A DNA stretch of 48,684 bases from Fusobacteriaceae bacterium (GCA_900764925.1 CAAFPW010000108.1:1-48684), one strand, 5' to 3'; counted from the stretch's first letter, positions 33,589 through 42,873 are shown. Made by a program: numbers and translations. Notes: generated by a model from the sequence alone, not told the origin.

Positions 33589-34971
33589 ATGAAAAAGAGA
33601 CAAGTATCCCTTTCTTGTGCGTTATTACCTGTGGTTTTCTTGGTAATAATACTTTTTTATTCTGTACAGATAGCAAAACTAGAAGTACATATACCAATAT
33701 TTATATCGGCAATATTTGCAGGGTTTGTGGCGTTGATATGTAAATATGCCACTTGGGATGAATTGGAAGATGGTGTGGTGGAGACTATAAAGATGTCCAT
33801 GAGAGCTGTACTGATTCTTATGATAATAGGAATGGTAATAGGTAGCTGGATCTTATCTGGAATAGTACCATCAATGATATATTATGGATTGAAGATAATT
33901 AATCCAATGGTATTTTTACCTGTGACTGTGATAATATGTTCAGTGGTATCTTTAGCGACGGGAAGTTCTTGGAGTACAGCTTCCACAGTGGGAATAGCCT
34001 TGGTTGGAATAGGTGAGGGATTGGGACTACCTAGACCTATAATAGCAGGAGCTATAATTTCAGGAGCATATTTTGGAGATAAGCTTTCTCCTATGTCAGA
34101 TACTACTACTCTAGCACCAGCTATGGCTGGAGCCACACTATTTGATCATATAAAACATATGCTGTATACAACAATACCTTCATACATATTTGCTTTGATA
34201 GGATTTATATTTTTGGGAATAAAACATAGTTCAGGAGGAGAGGTAGATACTGCTCAAATAAATGATATATTAAATGCATTATCAAACTCATTTAATATAA
34301 GTCCATTTCTTCTATTAATTCCTGTTTTTGTAATAGGAATGGTTGTGATGAAAGTTCCAGCTATACCGGGATTATTCAGTGGATCGTTGATAGGGGCAGG
34401 AGCGGCTATACTGTTCCAAGGAGCATCACTAAAAGAGGCTCTGTACTCTCTACATTATGGATTTAATGGAGAGACAGGAAATCTTATGGTGGACGAGTTA
34501 CTTAATAGAGGTGGATTAAACTCTATGATGTGGACAGTTTCAATAATTTTGTGTGCTATGACCTTTGGTGGAATTATGGAAAAATCTGGTATGTTAGGAA
34601 GAATTGCTCAGGAGATATTAAAGTTTGCTAATACAACAGGAAAATTGATATTGGCAACACTACTTACACCGATGTTTATAAACTCAGTGGCTGGAGATCA
34701 ATATCTTTCAATAGTTATACCGGGAAGAATGTTTAAAGAGAGTTATGAGAAGAGAGGATTAGCTCCAAAAAATCTTTCGAGAGCTTTGGAGGATTCAGGG
34801 ACAATAACATCACCACTTATTCCATGGAATACATGTGGAGCTTTTATGATGGGAGCTTTGGGAGTAGGAGCTTGGGTATATGTACCTTACTGTCTATTTA
34901 ATCTAATCTCACCTGTGATATCAGCTTTTTATGGATTTACAGGCATATCAATAGAGAAGATAAAAAAATAA
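33589..34971 (+). CDS. nhaC: NhaC-family Na+/H+ antiporter
   Basis: Inner-membrane sodium/proton exchanger of 460 residues with about eleven or twelve hydrophobic helices. Diagnostic NhaC segments are SLATGSSWSTASTVGIAL and SGAYFGDKLSPMSDTTTLAP (about residues 120-185), followed later by SGTITSPLIPWNTCG. Some relatives exchange other ions or metabolites such as malate for lactate, so the ion is inferred from the family. GGAG-rich sequence precedes the ATG. It is transcribed alone from a good promoter and ends at a bidirectional terminator that overlaps its stop codon. Confidence 0.9.
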   Translation: MKKRQVSLSCALLPVVFLVIILFYSVQIAKLEVHIPIFISAIFAGFVALICKYATWDELEDGVVETIKMSMRAVLILMIIGMVIGSWILSGIVPSMIYYGLKIINPMVFLPVTVIICSVVSLATGSSWSTASTVGIALVGIGEGLGLPRPIIAGAIISGAYFGDKLSPMSDTTTLAPAMAGATLFDHIKHMLYTTIPSYIFALIGFIFLGIKHSSGGEVDTAQINDILNALSNSFNISPFLLLIPVFVIGMVVMKVPAIPGLFSGSLIGAGAAILFQGASLKEALYSLHYGFNGETGNLMVDELLNRGGLNSMMWTVSIILCAMTFGGIMEKSGMLGRIAQEILKFANTTGKLILATLLTPMFINSVAGDQYLSIVIPGRMFKESYEKRGLAPKNLSRALEDSGTITSPLIPWNTCGAFMMGALGVGAWVYVPYCLFNLISPVISAFYGFTGISIEKIKK

Positions 34972-34995
34972 GTAGCGTTATGCTACTTATTTTCT
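34962..34995. terminator. Bidirectional terminator between nhaC and the Cys-rich gene
   Basis: AATAAGTAGC (34967-34976) pairs with GCTACTTATT (34982-34991). A-run and T-run flanks serve both directions. The stem includes the nhaC stop codon and the stop of the opposing gene. Confidence 0.85.
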
Positions 34996-35270
34996 TTTTG
35001 TTTATCTAAATACTCCTGTTGAACAATTTCAATTACCTCTAGCATCTTCTTTTGAATATGGTCATATCCCACCTCTTTAATATGAGGTAGTATGCAGTTA
35101 GAGCAATCTTTTATCCCATGAGGAGTGTATTTAAAATTCCCACCACACTTATCTCCTAGCATATATAGAGGGCAGTAACAGAACATACAACTAAAATCCT
35201 CTAATTTTTCCATCTTGTGACATGGGAAAAATTCACAAGCTTTATTTTGATTAAATTTATAGTTATTCAT
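34983..35270 (-). CDS. Small cysteine-rich domain protein
   Basis: A 95-residue protein with eight Cys in two thirds of its length: ACEFFPCHK, FSCMFCYCPLY, DKCGG and KDCSNC. The CxxCxCP core with a preceding C-x4-C matches the small cysteine-rich domain family PF04071, sometimes linked to cobalamin or metal metabolism; metal binding is likely but the role is unknown. GGAGG lies upstream of the ATG at 35270, and a good promoter lies at 35307-35335. It is monocistronic and convergent with nhaC. Confidence 0.8.
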   Translation of the reverse strand: MNNYKFNQNKACEFFPCHKMEKLEDFSCMFCYCPLYMLGDKCGGNFKYTPHGIKDCSNCILPHIKEVGYDHIQKKMLEVIEIVQQEYLDKQKENK

Positions 35271-35306
35271 ATGATATCCTCCTTAAATTATATTCTTTTC
35301 ACTATA

Positions 35307-35335
35307 AGTATACTTTTTTTGCCATAAGTTATCAA
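35307..35335 (-). promoter_or_regulatory. Promoter of the small Cys-rich gene
   Basis: On the minus strand TTGATA (35335-35330) and TATACT (35312-35307) are separated by 17 nt. Confidence 0.75.
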
Positions 35336-35375
35336 GTTGATATTATATATTTAATTGGAAAACTTCATATACAAT

Positions 35376-36101
35376 TTAAAATTTTAATTTTTCTTTGGGG
35401 ATAATCTCTATTTTTTTATCTATATAGTATATATTTCCAGATTCAAATTTGAATTGAATAGGATAGATTTCAACTCCCTTTTCAATTGCTTCATAAAATA
35501 GTTTTGAAAACTCGAGGTCTGTTTCAAATTTTGGTCTAAAGCTGTGAGAGTCTCTAAAAACTAGTAGAAGAACAGCTGCCCTATCTCCACTCTCTTTAAG
35601 TTTCATCAGTTCTTTTAGATGCTTTTGTGCCCTAGTGCTAGGAGCATCAGGAAATTTTGCTATTCTATCTTCAGAAAGGGATACTCCTTTGACTTCCACC
35701 CATATTTTTTTACCATCTTTTGTTAGAAGATAGTCTAACCTACTCTCTCCATTTTTTACTTCAGCTTTGATACTATCCACTTTTCCAAAGGGTGACAGTT
35801 CAAAATCTTTAAGTAGATTTTCAGAGATATATCTATGGTAAGATGAGTTGATTAAAATATCTTCATCTCCGTCTGAGGTGAGGGCAGATATCACATCATA
35901 GGCAGTTTTTCTTTTTTCTAAATTAGTAGCTTTTTTTACTCCCACACTATTATTTAAAAAGAGAAGCTCTCCTATCCTTCCAGAATCATGGACATGACAC
36001 TTTTCAATCTCTCCTTCAATCTCTATCTCAGCAATAAATCTATTGGGTCTCTCTTTAAATCTACCTCTTTCTATTGCTCCAATCTCATATATCTTTTTCA
36101 T
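35376..36101 (-). CDS. sfsA: SfsA family protein (sugar fermentation stimulation homologue)
   Basis: A 241-residue soluble protein matching SfsA. Typical segments are RFKERPNRFIAEIEIEG, VHDSGRIGELL and the nuclease-fold core YLLTKDGKKIWVEVKGVSL with PDAPSTRAQKHLKEL. SfsA was named for an effect on maltose use in E. coli; its fold resembles restriction-type nucleases and its biochemical role is unsettled. GGAGGAG precedes the ATG at 36101. It lies 60 nt downstream of the Rrf2 gene on the same strand, with that gene's terminator in between, so it may rely on read-through. Confidence 0.9.
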   Translation of the reverse strand: MKKIYEIGAIERGRFKERPNRFIAEIEIEGEIEKCHVHDSGRIGELLFLNNSVGVKKATNLEKRKTAYDVISALTSDGDEDILINSSYHRYISENLLKDFELSPFGKVDSIKAEVKNGESRLDYLLTKDGKKIWVEVKGVSLSEDRIAKFPDAPSTRAQKHLKELMKLKESGDRAAVLLLVFRDSHSFRPKFETDLEFSKLFYEAIEKGVEIYPIQFKFESGNIYYIDKKIEIIPKEKLKF

Positions 36102-36133
36102 ACTCCTCCTAAAATTTTAAAGATAAAAAATTA

Positions 36134-36158
36134 GGATAGCTTACGCTATCCCTATAAA
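36134..36158 (-). terminator. Terminator after the Rrf2 regulator gene
   Basis: The stem GGATAGC (36134-36140)/GCTATCC (36145-36151) has a 4-nt loop. On the minus strand it is followed by TAATTTTTT. Because it precedes sfsA it may be an attenuating, leaky site. Confidence 0.75.
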
Positions 36159-36161
36159 AAT

Positions 36162-36599
36162 CTATTTACTTTTTTTACAACTACAATCACTATAAGTTTC
36201 TTCAGCTAATTCCTTGAAGTTACGAGCTTCTAATTTCTTTATAAAATCCATTTGAATCTCATTGAAAGCTCTATGAATAGCACAGTTACCTTTTCTTAAA
36301 GTACAACTTTCAGGATCAGTAACACAATCTTTTATAGAGATGATTGGCTCTATTGTTTCAATGGCATCTCTCAACGTTATCTCTTCACTTGGTCTAGTAA
36401 GTTGGTATCCTCCTCTAGCACCTTTAAAAATATTTACAAGTCCAGCTTTTTCTAGTTTCTTTAAAATTCTTAAACTGAATAGATGTGGGATATCCTCTGC
36501 ATCAGAAATCTCATTTGAAGATACTATTCTATTTTCACCATATTTAGATAAATAAAGCAAAATTCTAAATACATACTCGATTTCATTTTTAATTCTCAT
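36162..36599 (-). CDS. Rrf2-family transcriptional regulator (IscR-like Cys triad)
   Basis: A winged-helix DNA-binding protein of 145 residues. The Rrf2 core appears as IPHLFSLRILKKLEKAGLV and FKGARGGYQLTRP (about residues 38-70). Cys92, Cys99 and Cys106 in KDCVTDPESC and KGNC closely match the cluster-ligand spacing of IscR/NsrR, so an iron-sulphur sensor is likely. A further CSC lies at the C-terminus. It could sense Fe-S status, nitric oxide or redox state; which one cannot be told. No isc or suf genes adjoin it. Its promoter (36632-36660) contains a TAGTATACTA palindrome in the spacer, a candidate autoregulatory site. Confidence 0.88.
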   Translation of the reverse strand: MRIKNEIEYVFRILLYLSKYGENRIVSSNEISDAEDIPHLFSLRILKKLEKAGLVNIFKGARGGYQLTRPSEEITLRDAIETIEPIISIKDCVTDPESCTLRKGNCAIHRAFNEIQMDFIKKLEARNFKELAEETYSDCSCKKSK

Positions 36600-36631
36600 A
36601 ATAAAACTCCCTAGTCTTTAATATATGACTT

Positions 36632-36660
36632 ATTATATCATAGTATACTAAAACTTGCAA
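36632..36660 (-). promoter_or_regulatory. Promoter of the Rrf2 regulator, with palindrome
   Basis: On the minus strand TTGCAA (36660-36655) and TATAAT (36637-36632) are 17 nt apart, with a TG-extended -10. The 10-bp palindrome TAGTATACTA (36641-36650) lies in the spacer. Confidence 0.8.
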
Positions 36661-36719
36661 CTTTTATTTTAAATATTTTACTACAATTATGTAATATTTC
36701 CGAATGTTTTATTGTGATT

Positions 36720-37628
36720 TTATTTTTTTATCTCTCTAGCGTTCTCAATTTCTTCACCAAGAGCAGCTTTTATAGCCACAATAGCCACTTCCAATTGTTT
36801 CAAATCAGGTTCTTTAGTAGTTATTCTTTGAAGTGAAAGTCCAGGGAAGGCGATAGCTCTTATACAAATATTTTCTAAATGTTTAGAACTATATCTTTGA
36901 ATCTCATAAGATATACCAGCTATCAGAGGCATCAATAGAACTCTTAGAGCCACTTTCATTCCTATTCTTCCCCATAGAGTAACAGGTGTAGGAAATAAAA
37001 AATCGATTGTTGAAAATACAATGATAGCTATAAACATAACTATTAGTAGAAAACTTGTACCACATCTAGGATGTAGAGTTGTAAATTTTTTAGCATTTTC
37101 AGGAGTAAGCTCCATATTGTTTTCATAGGCGTAGATAGATTTATGCTCAGCACCATGATACTCATAAACTCTTCTCACATCTTTTGAAAAAGAGATCAAC
37201 CAGATGTAGAGAATAAAAAATAGTAATCTTAAAACAGCTTCCAATATATTTGAATAGATTTTATTATCTAAAAATAAAAAACTTCCAATGAGAGATGGTA
37301 GAACTATAAACAGTCCTATTCCCAATCCCAAAGAGATAACTGTTGTTAAAATTGCCTCCTTTTGAGTGATTTGCTCCTCCTCTTTTTCCTCTGCCTCATT
37401 GGCTGAGAATGTAAGCTCCTTGATACCCATTACAAGAGCATCAAAAAGCATAACAGCACCTCTTATAAAGGGAATCTCTGCCAATTTTCCCTTTTTATTT
37501 GAAATTTTTGTTTTTTTATAAACAATCTCTCCAGAGGGTTTTCTTACAGCAGTAGCTATACAGTTTGGACTTCTCATCATAACTCCTTCAATTACTGCTT
37601 GTCCCCCTATACTCACTCTTTTTTCCAT
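36720..37628 (-). CDS. yqhQ: YqhQ/DUF1385 membrane protein
   Basis: A 302-residue membrane protein of the DUF1385 family. The diagnostic N-terminus is VSIGGQAVIEGVMMRSPN. GAEHKSIYAYE and LHPRCGTSFLLIVM lie in the middle, flanked by four or five hydrophobic helices. The molecular function is not established. I chose the ATG at 37628, 6 nt after AAGGA; an in-frame TTG at 37643 would reach into the intergenic region. It is the last gene of the rapZ-uvrC-lipoprotein-phosphatase run and is separated from the phosphatase gene by 16 nt. Confidence 0.88.
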   Translation of the reverse strand: MEKRVSIGGQAVIEGVMMRSPNCIATAVRKPSGEIVYKKTKISNKKGKLAEIPFIRGAVMLFDALVMGIKELTFSANEAEEKEEEQITQKEAILTTVISLGLGIGLFIVLPSLIGSFLFLDNKIYSNILEAVLRLLFFILYIWLISFSKDVRRVYEYHGAEHKSIYAYENNMELTPENAKKFTTLHPRCGTSFLLIVMFIAIIVFSTIDFLFPTPVTLWGRIGMKVALRVLLMPLIAGISYEIQRYSSKHLENICIRAIAFPGLSLQRITTKEPDLKQLEVAIVAIKAALGEEIENAREIKK

Positions 37629-37644
37629 ATGTTTCCTTTCCAAT

Positions 37645-39156
37645 TTAGACGTTGCTTTTCAAAATAACAAATGTTAAGTCGTCTGTCTGTTCGTAATCTT
37701 TTCTAAATTTATTAATTCCATCTAATATTGCTTTTCTCAACTCTTTAGGAGATTTCTTTTTATTTTCATAGATTACCTCTTTTAATCTCTCTAAACCAAA
37801 CATCTCCTTGTCCTTATTTTCAGCTTCAGTAATTCCATCAGTATAGAGCACAACTATATCTCCCTTTTCCAATTGAATTTCTCCTTGTCTATAATTATAG
37901 TTTTCTAAAAATCCAATTGCTACACCTTTTACAGTGTGTAATTCAATTGTATCTGTACTTGCTCTATAAACGACCAATGGATTGTGTCCAGCATTTGAGT
38001 AGTAAAGAGTTCTATTATCCTTATTGAACTTACTGTGTATCATGGTTATAAACATATCTTCAGTTATATCTGAATAGATAATCTTATTTAGCTCATTTAG
38101 GTTTTCATTAGGAGCAAAATCTCCTGTGAGAGTAAGTGTTTTTAAAACTGATCTTCCCAATGCCATAAGAAAAGCAGCAGGAACTCCCTTTCCACTTACA
38201 TCTGCAATTGTAATAGAGAAAACATTTCCATCTAAGATGGTATAGTCGTAATAATCTCCACCAATCTCCTTAGCTGGTTCAAAATATTGTGCTATCTCCA
38301 GTCCAAAAATCTCATCCACATCAGCTGGAAGAATCTTTTTTTGAATTCTTGAAGCTACATCTAGTTCGTTGGAGATTCTCTCTTTAACCAATAGTTCAGA
38401 GTAGATTTGAGCATTATTGATAGCGATAGCCACCTGTATAACTAAAGCTGAGATAGTTTCTTCATCTAGGTCTATCATCTTAAACTTGTCTTCTATGACA
38501 TAGATAACACCAAGTTGCTTATCTTTTACCACTAGAGGAGAGATTACAATCTCCTCATCATTGGCTAAGTCAAATCTTGTAGATAAATCTTGATAGATTC
38601 TTTTATAATCCTTTAGAGTGAAGTTTTTTATTTCATCTTCTGGAAAGTATAGATTCTCTTTGAAGTTACACTCCCCTTTAGTTCTTTTGTTTACAAGTCC
38701 ATCCTCCTCCCAAAGATAGAGAGAGATTCTTTTAGCCCCTGTAAGAACAAAGTAGGCATCTAAAATGGTGTTGATGATATTATCTAAATCTAAGACAGAG
38801 AGTACTGCCCTAGATAGAGAGTTTAAGTTTGAAAGATTTTCTACCCTTCTTTCAAGTAGTTGGTTACTATATTCCAACTGTGTAGATTTTTGTACAAGGG
38901 AGTTGTATGTCTCCTCTAGCTCTTTTCTATACTCTCTTAGTTCCTCAATAGAACTCTCCAACTCTAAATCCTGCTTGATAACATTTCTTATTGTATCTTC
39001 ATATTCCTCTTTTAAAATCTCTGGGACATCTTCCAACTGCTTTTTATTTCTGATACTAGTGAGAATAGTCATCATATCCTCAGTCATATCTTCCTCTTTT
39101 TTCTTGAAATAATAAAGAAGTATCCCTATTATAAGTATGAAAATGAAATATACCAT
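37645..39156 (-). CDS. Membrane-anchored GAF-SpoIIE (PP2C-type) protein phosphatase
   Basis: A 503-residue regulator with one N-terminal membrane helix (about residues 2-18) and a coiled-coil stretch (about 55-105). A GAF sensor domain follows (about 110-255), then a PP2C-like SpoIIE domain. The phosphatase motifs are EIGGDYYDY, ITIADVSGKGVPAA, YYSNAGHNPL and LYTDGITEAENK, with the metal-binding Asp residues in place. By family it dephosphorylates an anti-sigma-factor antagonist, but no such partner is visible. The start ATG at 39156 overlaps the preceding lipoprotein stop as TAATG, so translation is coupled. The ligand of the GAF domain is unknown. Confidence 0.88.
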   Translation of the reverse strand: MVYFIFILIIGILLYYFKKKEEDMTEDMMTILTSIRNKKQLEDVPEILKEEYEDTIRNVIKQDLELESSIEELREYRKELEETYNSLVQKSTQLEYSNQLLERRVENLSNLNSLSRAVLSVLDLDNIINTILDAYFVLTGAKRISLYLWEEDGLVNKRTKGECNFKENLYFPEDEIKNFTLKDYKRIYQDLSTRFDLANDEEIVISPLVVKDKQLGVIYVIEDKFKMIDLDEETISALVIQVAIAINNAQIYSELLVKERISNELDVASRIQKKILPADVDEIFGLEIAQYFEPAKEIGGDYYDYTILDGNVFSITIADVSGKGVPAAFLMALGRSVLKTLTLTGDFAPNENLNELNKIIYSDITEDMFITMIHSKFNKDNRTLYYSNAGHNPLVVYRASTDTIELHTVKGVAIGFLENYNYRQGEIQLEKGDIVVLYTDGITEAENKDKEMFGLERLKEVIYENKKKSPKELRKAILDGINKFRKDYEQTDDLTFVILKSNV

Positions 39157-40151
39157 TACTCTATCCCCCAATTAACTTGTGTTTTATCAAAATTAATAGT
39201 CTCTCTTTTTTTCTCTGGCTCTTTCACACTAGCTTTTTTTAAAGTACTATTAGGCACATACTTTATATTGAATTTTAAAATATCCTTAATCTTTAAACCT
39301 TGGTATTCATCCACAGTAGGAATTAGCTCTAAAGGATTGATTACATCCACTACCTTTGTAGATATATCATAATCCTTTACATTCTCCACTATTTTATTAT
39401 CTATAAGGAGGATTTTTTCAGGAATCAATTGATCTTCAATCTCTCCTTCAACTACATAGATTTTAGATTTTAATTCCTTTAGATTAGTTGGAAGAGTGTT
39501 TGTGTTGAGATATAGAGGTAATCCAATCTCACTTCCCTCCTCTAACTCTTCAGAAGTAACCTCTAGAATTAGATCATTTTCTATTGCAAACACTGTATTT
39601 GAGAAGAATTTTCTGTTCTCAAAAACTTCGTCTACAACTCTATCTTTATCTAGCTCAGTATAGTATCTGTCCTCCTCATACATTTGAGGTTTTTTTAGAT
39701 AGTCATACCAATAGGCTATCTGTTTATTTAGATACTCTTGAACACTTCCTGAATTTTCAGGTGTTTTTACATCTACCTTGCTATCTATAAGAGTTTTCTC
39801 TTCATCAGTAAGAGCATAAGATTGTTTGTAAAAAACCTTCTCAGTCTCTCTTACATCCCTCTTTTGTAGATTTTTTAAATCTTTATATAGTTCCAAAGGA
39901 ATGATAAGGTTTATATCCTTTTTATAAGCAACCATCTTAGATGTTAAAACATCAAAGTCTTCAAAGAATTTATCCTTGTCATAAGGTGCTTGAGGATATA
40001 ATAATCTATAAAAAGTAATATCATATTTATCAGCCACTATTTTACTGTTTTCAAATTGTACTATTTGACTTTTATCCTTTCTAGCTACTATACTTCCACA
40101 ACCAGTAGAAAGTAGTGTTAAAGCCAATAGAAACAAAGCAGTCTTTTTCAT
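39156..40151 (-). CDS. Lipoprotein of unknown function
   Basis: A 331-residue protein with a lipoprotein signal peptide. FLLALTLLSTGC ends in a lipobox with the lipidated Cys near residue 18. The mature part is charged, with no further membrane segments and no recognised domain. I chose the ATG at 40151, where GGAGG lies just upstream; an in-frame TTG lies 12 nt earlier. It is 31 nt downstream of uvrC and overlaps the phosphatase gene by one base, so it may be a surface partner of that signalling protein. That link is inference. Confidence 0.72.
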   Translation of the reverse strand: MKKTALFLLALTLLSTGCGSIVARKDKSQIVQFENSKIVADKYDITFYRLLYPQAPYDKDKFFEDFDVLTSKMVAYKKDINLIIPLELYKDLKNLQKRDVRETEKVFYKQSYALTDEEKTLIDSKVDVKTPENSGSVQEYLNKQIAYWYDYLKKPQMYEEDRYYTELDKDRVVDEVFENRKFFSNTVFAIENDLILEVTSEELEEGSEIGLPLYLNTNTLPTNLKELKSKIYVVEGEIEDQLIPEKILLIDNKIVENVKDYDISTKVVDVINPLELIPTVDEYQGLKIKDILKFNIKYVPNSTLKKASVKEPEKKRETINFDKTQVNWGIE

Positions 40152-40182
40152 CTTCTCCTCCAATTTCTCAAATAATTTTGAT

Positions 40183-41976
40183 TTATTTATCAGTTGATTT
40201 TAAACTATTTAAAATATTTTCAGCCACTTTTTTAGGAACAAATCTAGCTAGGGAATCTACATCCTCTTGTAAGATTTTTTTAACTGATCCAAACTCTTTT
40301 AAAAGGATTGCCTTTCTCTTTTCTCCCACTCCCTCTATTTTATCCAGTTCAGATGAGATAACCCGTTTACTTCTTAGTTTTCTATGGTAAGTGATACCAA
40401 ATCTATGTGCTTCATCTCTTACCCTTTGGAAAATTTTAAGAGCTTCCCACTCCTTAGGGAAAGAGTATGGGATAGATTCTCCATACTTGTATATCTCCTC
40501 ATCTCTCTTAGCCAAACTTAGAAGCTCAGCTATTCCCTCTTTTCCAATTTCACGAAACACCTCACCAGCAGCATTTATCTGTCCAAGTCCTCCATCTATT
40601 AAAACTATATCTGGGAACTCATACTCAGGGAGTTTACTATATCTTCTGGTGATAACCTCTCTCATCATAGCAAAGTCATCTGGGGTATCTTTACATGTGA
40701 TCTTAAATTTTCTGTAATCTTTTTTAGAAGCCCTTCCTTCAACAGATACACTCATTGAGGCAACAGCGTCCTTACCCTGTATATTTGAGATGTCAAAACA
40801 CTCAATCTTTCTAGGGTATCTCTTAAGTGATAACTCTGTATATATCTTATAAAGCCCCTCTTCCACCACAGATTTTTTCTTGAAGTAGCTTTCAATATCC
40901 TTATTTAGATTCAATTCTCCCATCTCAAGTAGCTCTTTTCTTCTACTCTTTATTTTAGGGAAATAGAACTCCACCTTTTTACCCCTTTGAAGTTGTAGTA
41001 TCTCTTGAATTAAGCTCAGTTTATCTTCTAAACTCTCTTGAAAGACAATACTTTTAGGGATAGGGTGCTTAGAATAGAAAGCTGATATGACATCCTCTTC
41101 TAAGTTTCCCTCGATCTTTCCTTTTAAATTTATATTTGTAGATATCTTTCCAAGAATCTTTCCATCTCTCACATTGAGAACACAGATAAAGATTCTCTCA
41201 CCCTCTTTTTTCATAAGGAAGATATCCTCATCTAACTCGTGTCCATACTCAGTTACTTGGTTGGCAACGGCATTCTCTACCTCTTTTATCTGCTCTCTCA
41301 GAGATATAGCTTCTTCAAATCTCATCTCTTGGGCAGCTTTTTCCATAGAGTTTTTAAGGGAATCAATCACTTCTTTCCCTTTACCTTTTAAGAGGTTTTT
41401 AGCCTGTTCTATTTGTCCACTGTACTCCAAAAATATATCCTTGTATGTACATGGAGCTGGACACATCTTCATAAAATACTTGAGACATGGACGAGGGTAG
41501 ACCTTATTCATATCTCTCTCACAATCTCTGATTTTGAAAATCTTAACCAAGGCTTTTTTTAGATTCCAAGCTCCAAAGGGATAGGGACCAAAGTATATTC
41601 CTGATTTTGTATCTAAGGCTTTAGTTGTTCTGATAATTTTTATATTTGGAAAGAGTTCCTTACTAATTCTAATATAGGGATAGGTTTTTTCATCCTTTAG
41701 TAGAATGTTGTATTTTGGAGTGTGTTTTTTTATCAGGTTGTTTTCCAATACCAAAGCATCTAACTCACTATTACAGATGATGAACTCAATATCCTCAATA
41801 TTTTTAACTAACTCCTTGGTCTTTTCACTCTCATGCTCCCTATTAAAGTAAGAGAGTACTCTATTTTTTAAGTTTTTTGCCTTTCCAACATATATTATCT
41901 TATCATTTTTTTTCATCAGATAGACACCAGGATTTTCTGGAATATCTACTTTTTTTATATCAAAATTTTCTACCAA
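40183..41976 (-). CDS. uvrC: Excinuclease ABC subunit C
   Basis: Dual-incision nuclease of nucleotide-excision repair. The N-terminal GIY-YIG domain reads NPGVYLMKKND and IIYVGKAKNLKNRV. A UvrB-interacting UVR motif lies near residues 195-230 (MEKAAQEMRFEEAISLREQI). The RNase H-like endonuclease core has ECFDISNIQG and DIVLIDGGLGQ. A helix-hairpin-helix ends the protein (IEGVGEKRKAILLKEFGS). The length of 597 residues is standard. The start is TTG at 41976, with GAGAGG a few bases upstream and no suitable ATG. It overlaps rapZ by 7 nt. Confidence 0.96.
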   Translation of the reverse strand: MVENFDIKKVDIPENPGVYLMKKNDKIIYVGKAKNLKNRVLSYFNREHESEKTKELVKNIEDIEFIICNSELDALVLENNLIKKHTPKYNILLKDEKTYPYIRISKELFPNIKIIRTTKALDTKSGIYFGPYPFGAWNLKKALVKIFKIRDCERDMNKVYPRPCLKYFMKMCPAPCTYKDIFLEYSGQIEQAKNLLKGKGKEVIDSLKNSMEKAAQEMRFEEAISLREQIKEVENAVANQVTEYGHELDEDIFLMKKEGERIFICVLNVRDGKILGKISTNINLKGKIEGNLEEDVISAFYSKHPIPKSIVFQESLEDKLSLIQEILQLQRGKKVEFYFPKIKSRRKELLEMGELNLNKDIESYFKKKSVVEEGLYKIYTELSLKRYPRKIECFDISNIQGKDAVASMSVSVEGRASKKDYRKFKITCKDTPDDFAMMREVITRRYSKLPEYEFPDIVLIDGGLGQINAAGEVFREIGKEGIAELLSLAKRDEEIYKYGESIPYSFPKEWEALKIFQRVRDEAHRFGITYHRKLRSKRVISSELDKIEGVGEKRKAILLKEFGSVKKILQEDVDSLARFVPKKVAENILNSLKSTDK

Positions 41977-42827
41977 TTTCCTCTCTCTTTCTCCCTATGG
42001 TTGACATAGACATTGAGGTTTTCTATCTCAGATAGCTCTTTGACTAAAAGTTCGGCAAAGGTAACTGAACGATGTTTTCCACCACTACAACCTATACCTA
42101 TTGTAAGATGTTTTTTTCCCTCCTTTATATAGTGTGGGATTAAAAAATCAAGCATATCCATCAATTTTTTATAGAACTCTTGAGAGATATCAAAACTCAT
42201 AACATAGTCAACGACCTCTCTATCCAATCCACTTTTTGGTTTCAATTCATCTATATAGTAGGGATTAGGTAAAAATCTTACATCAAAAACTAAGTCTACA
42301 TCAATGGGAATACCATATTTAAAACCAAAAGATTGAACATGAACATTTATATCTTTGATGTCCTCATCTAAACCAAGAACAGTTTTTAATTTTTCAGTTA
42401 ACTCCTTTGGTTTGTCAAAGCTAGTATCAATTATACCTGTGGATAATTCCTTTACATCAGCCATGATCTCTCTCTCTTTTCTGATACTTTGAAGTAGAGT
42501 TTTCTCCTCCACAGGATGTTTTCTTCTAGTGAGGTTATATCTATTTAAGATTACCTCTTTAGACGCTTGTAAAAAGATAATTGAACATATGACTTCAGGA
42601 TTCTCTCTCAATCTTTTTAAAAAACCAGTAAACTCTTCAACTTTCTTAAAAGAACGAATATCCATTCCCAAAGCTATCTTCTCTATTGATGAACTGATAA
42701 AAGGTACACCAATTTCACACGGAAGATTATCTACTGTGTAGTAACCTAAATCTTCTAGCATATTCAAAGCCGTAGTCTTTCCACTTCCACTTAGTCCTGT
42801 TACAATTACTATTTTTTTCTTTTTCAT
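41970..42827 (-). CDS. rapZ: RNase adapter / nucleotide-binding protein RapZ (YvcJ)
   Basis: P-loop protein of 285 residues. In E. coli RapZ senses glucosamine-6-phosphate and guides RNase E to small RNAs; in Firmicutes YvcJ has a less clear role. Walker A is VTGLSGSGKTTAL at about residues 6-18. The C-terminal ligand-binding domain holds VQSFGFKYGIP, DVRFLPNPYY and GIGCSGGKHRSV. AGGTGA lies before the ATG at 42827. It is followed by uvrC with a 7-nt overlap and is driven by an extended -10 promoter at 42865-42873. Confidence 0.93.
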   Translation of the reverse strand: MKKKKIVIVTGLSGSGKTTALNMLEDLGYYTVDNLPCEIGVPFISSSIEKIALGMDIRSFKKVEEFTGFLKRLRENPEVICSIIFLQASKEVILNRYNLTRRKHPVEEKTLLQSIRKEREIMADVKELSTGIIDTSFDKPKELTEKLKTVLGLDEDIKDINVHVQSFGFKYGIPIDVDLVFDVRFLPNPYYIDELKPKSGLDREVVDYVMSFDISQEFYKKLMDMLDFLIPHYIKEGKKHLTIGIGCSGGKHRSVTFAELLVKELSEIENLNVYVNHREKERGNW

Positions 42828-42864
42828 CTCGTCACCTATTTTTTATTAATCTTTCCACCTGTAT

Positions 42865-42873
42865 ATTATATCA
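42865..42873 (-). promoter_or_regulatory. rapZ operon promoter (extended -10)
   Basis: The minus strand reads TGATATAAT about 35 nt before the rapZ ATG. The -35 region is weak. Confidence 0.6.

Noticed and set aside
36660..36719. Weak AAATATT/AATATTT hairpin after yqhQ as a terminator
   Set aside because: The stem is A/T only with mismatches, so it was left out of the feature list.
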